Of a stretch of 6,480 nt of DNA, positions 5,801-6,480 are shown piece after piece. Each line of letters begins with the position of its first letter. Position 1 is the stretch's first letter. The stretch is taken from the NCBI GenBank assembly GCA_017998555.1, contig JAGOCU010000132.1, positions 1 through 6,480 of the forward strand, read 5' to 3'. The notes beneath the pieces were generated by a model that made no database searches, was not told where the DNA came from, and saw only the letters and a list, made by a program, of their open reading frames with translations. The translations under genes and the position numbers were made by a program. The DNA comes from Thermoflexales bacterium (GTDB taxonomy: Bacteria > Chloroflexota > Anaerolineae > J036 > Brachytrichaceae).

Positions 5801-6480
5801 GCGGCGGCGTATTTCCTGCGCCTGGGCGGGCGGGTGTGCGACGGCCTGCGTCAGGCCGGCTACGCGCCCTGCCGCGGCGGGGTCATGGCCAGCAATCCGC
5901 GCTGGTGCCGCTCCTTGTCCGAGTGGCGAGCGGGTTTTGACACCTGGGCGCGCGCGGCCGAGCCGCAGGAGATCGCCGATTTCAGCATCTTCCTGGACTT
6001 CCGGGCGGTGGCCGGGGATGCCGAGCTGGCCCAGGCCTTGCGCCGGCACGTGCATGCGGCGCCGCTGGACAATCCGGCCTTCCTGCACCACTTCGCCCAG
6101 AACGCCCTGACGTTTAAACCGCCGTTCCGCCTGCTGGGCAACATCTATCTGGGCGGCGGCGCAGCCGAGCACGCCGGGGAGATCGACCTGAAGGAGGCGA
6201 TGATGCCGATCGTCACCTTCGCCCGGCTGTATGCGCTCCGGCATCAGATCAGCCAGACCCACACCCTGGAGCGCATCGCGACCCTCGCTGAGCGCAATCT
6301 GATCGCGGACAGCAGCCGGGATGAGATCGCCGCCGCCTACGACTTCTTGATGCAGCTCCGCCTGCGGCATCAGCTCGAGGCCATCCAGGCGGGCCGTCCA
6401 CCCCGCAACAGCCTGCACCCAGGCAAGCTCGGCCACACCCAGCAGGAGCTGCTGAAGCAGGCGTTCGCCCAGATCGCGGC
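2801..6480 (+). CDS. PHP phosphoesterase - sCache - PAS - PAS - CBS pair - DUF294 nucleotidyltransferase fusion (3'-partial)
   Basis: One frame is open for 1,226 codons and runs off the window; I read every codon and found no stop. Starts are ATG 2801 or ATG 2810, both without a clear Shine-Dalgarno. Domains, numbered from 2801: PHP phosphoesterase about 8-245, with H13, H15, D20, H45 (TDHD), E70, H81, H160 (AHP), D217 and H219 (GTDFHG). A Pro/Ala-rich linker 245-276 leads to basic RVRRR and TM1, 284-307. An sCache_2-like domain, 308-466, has DYFWIQD, LMHP, ESYVK and WGWIIGTGLY. TM2 is 471-490. A signalling helix is followed by PAS1, about 514-625, and degenerate PAS2, about 643-750. The CBS pair, 770-890, includes GIVTDHDLR. 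The DUF294 nucleotidyltransferase has GSQGRQEQTL then TDQDN (G971, R975, E977, D983, D985), with NPRWC and FLDFR downstream. DUF294_C runs from about 1085 and is nearly complete, so only a few dozen residues should be missing. Basic residues before TM1 place PHP, PAS, CBS and both catalytic domains in the cytoplasm and Cache in the periplasm. The usual N-terminal cNMP-binding domain is absent. Domain identities are strong; the reactions and partners are unknown. Confidence 0.93.
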   Translation, partial: MRKMGEAILVNLHTHTIFSDGEQTPEALAAGLDAAGVRYAALTDHDTIEGLARFQEALRKRGIASLTGVELTTRFGGREAHLLGYGFDPEHPELAATLLSLRQARSVEVHSITESLRRAGSSRQADGAPPAASAAPDGQLEIGEAIALLHRAGGRAFLAHPLHFESDLARLDGRVADLKTKGLDGIEAFYAQFSEAEQTGLRQLARKHALLVCAGTDFHGGNGQAGQPLGIAMPRDDWNRFRAAIFGGPSFAASPTTGAPATADAPGPSRPTGKPQRVRRRSYVLRIALPTLVAMGLFLAAFWGLILPSFERTLLERKRELIRELTNSAWSILASYERDAQNGTLTREQAQAAATAVVQALRYGPASKDYFWIQDGGPRMLMHPYRTDLNGQDLSTFKDPRGVAIFVEFAALVRRDGQGYIDYVWQWNDDPGRLEAKESYVKGFAPWGWIIGTGLYTDDVRQEITRIEQSLINASLASFGAIVLLLLFVLQQSLRVEKERQEVVDSLGESTARYQALVEATTEGTLLALNDRCRYANPTFLSMLGYTTRQLEFLELVDVLPREAGNAGLWAALDRTTNDTSALGVPTEGCLTRRDGSLVESILTLNPIAFDGQPGYILLARDIARRPAEAGDEALAPAAEAAPVGIFRARAARRGVFLSINPAGRALLPPPREAEGSQPALADCFADPGDYERVFQTLLAEGELRDHLLRIEAPDGGARFLALSAALVRDTLRHPAYIDGLLQDVTAARRQAAGRDALIDRLQASLLFLHEPIAALGRDALVVGLDTTVGQLARMMTGRKATAALVAAESGAMLGIVTDHDLRARVLSESKAPATPIHAVMSAPLIRIPENALIYEALMRMEEHGVRHLAVEDRDGRIVSVIDSNALIQFPRYGPMVLLREIGRATTPDAVAAACARAVPLAASLLGSSARPRHVTSMLTAVCDAATERLVQLAIDDLGPPPATFVFIAMGSQGRQEQTLLTDQDNGIIFSPAEGGDAAEAAAYFLRLGGRVCDGLRQAGYAPCRGGVMASNPRWCRSLSEWRAGFDTWARAAEPQEIADFSIFLDFRAVAGDAELAQALRRHVHAAPLDNPAFLHHFAQNALTFKPPFRLLGNIYLGGGAAEHAGEIDLKEAMMPIVTFARLYALRHQISQTHTLERIATLAERNLIADSSRDEIAAAYDFLMQLRLRHQLEAIQAGRPPRNSLHPGKLGHTQQELLKQAFAQIA

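Noticed and set aside
5459..6436. 325-codon open frame on the minus strand
   Set aside because: It lies wholly opposite the DUF294 nucleotidyltransferase domain, whose motifs on the + strand are unmistakable. The antisense product shows no domain pattern.

Overview
The window is GC-rich, densely coding and read entirely on the + strand. It looks like a chromosomal segment of a high-GC bacterium. The pairing of a DUF485 protein with an ActP-type sodium:solute symporter, followed by a CBS/DUF294 nucleotidyltransferase protein, is typical of Proteobacteria. I would guess a gamma- or betaproteobacterium, but nothing here fixes the taxon. There are no RNA genes, CRISPR arrays, insertion sequences or transposases.

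Layout: (a) 1-402 is the 3' end of a GNAT-type acetyltransferase gene. (b) 403-533 is a gap holding a perfect 58-nt inverted repeat (29-bp arms) and a weak possible promoter. (c) 534-851 encodes a small two-helix DUF485 membrane protein. (d) 856-2754 encodes a 632-residue ActP-like symporter, only 4 bases after the DUF485 stop, with a soluble insertion of about 180 residues that is probably periplasmic. (e) 2755-2800 is a short, strongly structured gap that ends against the next start codon. (f) 2801 to the window edge is one uninterrupted reading frame of more than 1,226 codons.

The main observation is the last gene. One polypeptide carries, in order: a PHP-type metal-dependent phosphoesterase with all expected metal ligands, a Pro/Ala-rich linker, a transmembrane helix, an sCache_2-like periplasmic sensor, a second transmembrane helix, two PAS domains (the second degenerate), a pair of CBS domains, a DUF294 GlnD-like nucleotidyltransferase with an intact active-site motif, and a DUF294_C domain. 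Its stop codon lies just beyond the window. DUF294 proteins normally have a cyclic-nucleotide-binding domain ahead of the CBS pair. Here a membrane sensor and a second catalytic domain take its place.

Working model (inference): DUF485 and the symporter form a carboxylate (acetate-like) uptake system. The fusion protein senses an extracellular small molecule through Cache and internal state through PAS and CBS. It may then modify a partner with its nucleotidyltransferase and possibly reverse that with its PHP phosphoesterase, by analogy with the writer/eraser layout of GlnD.
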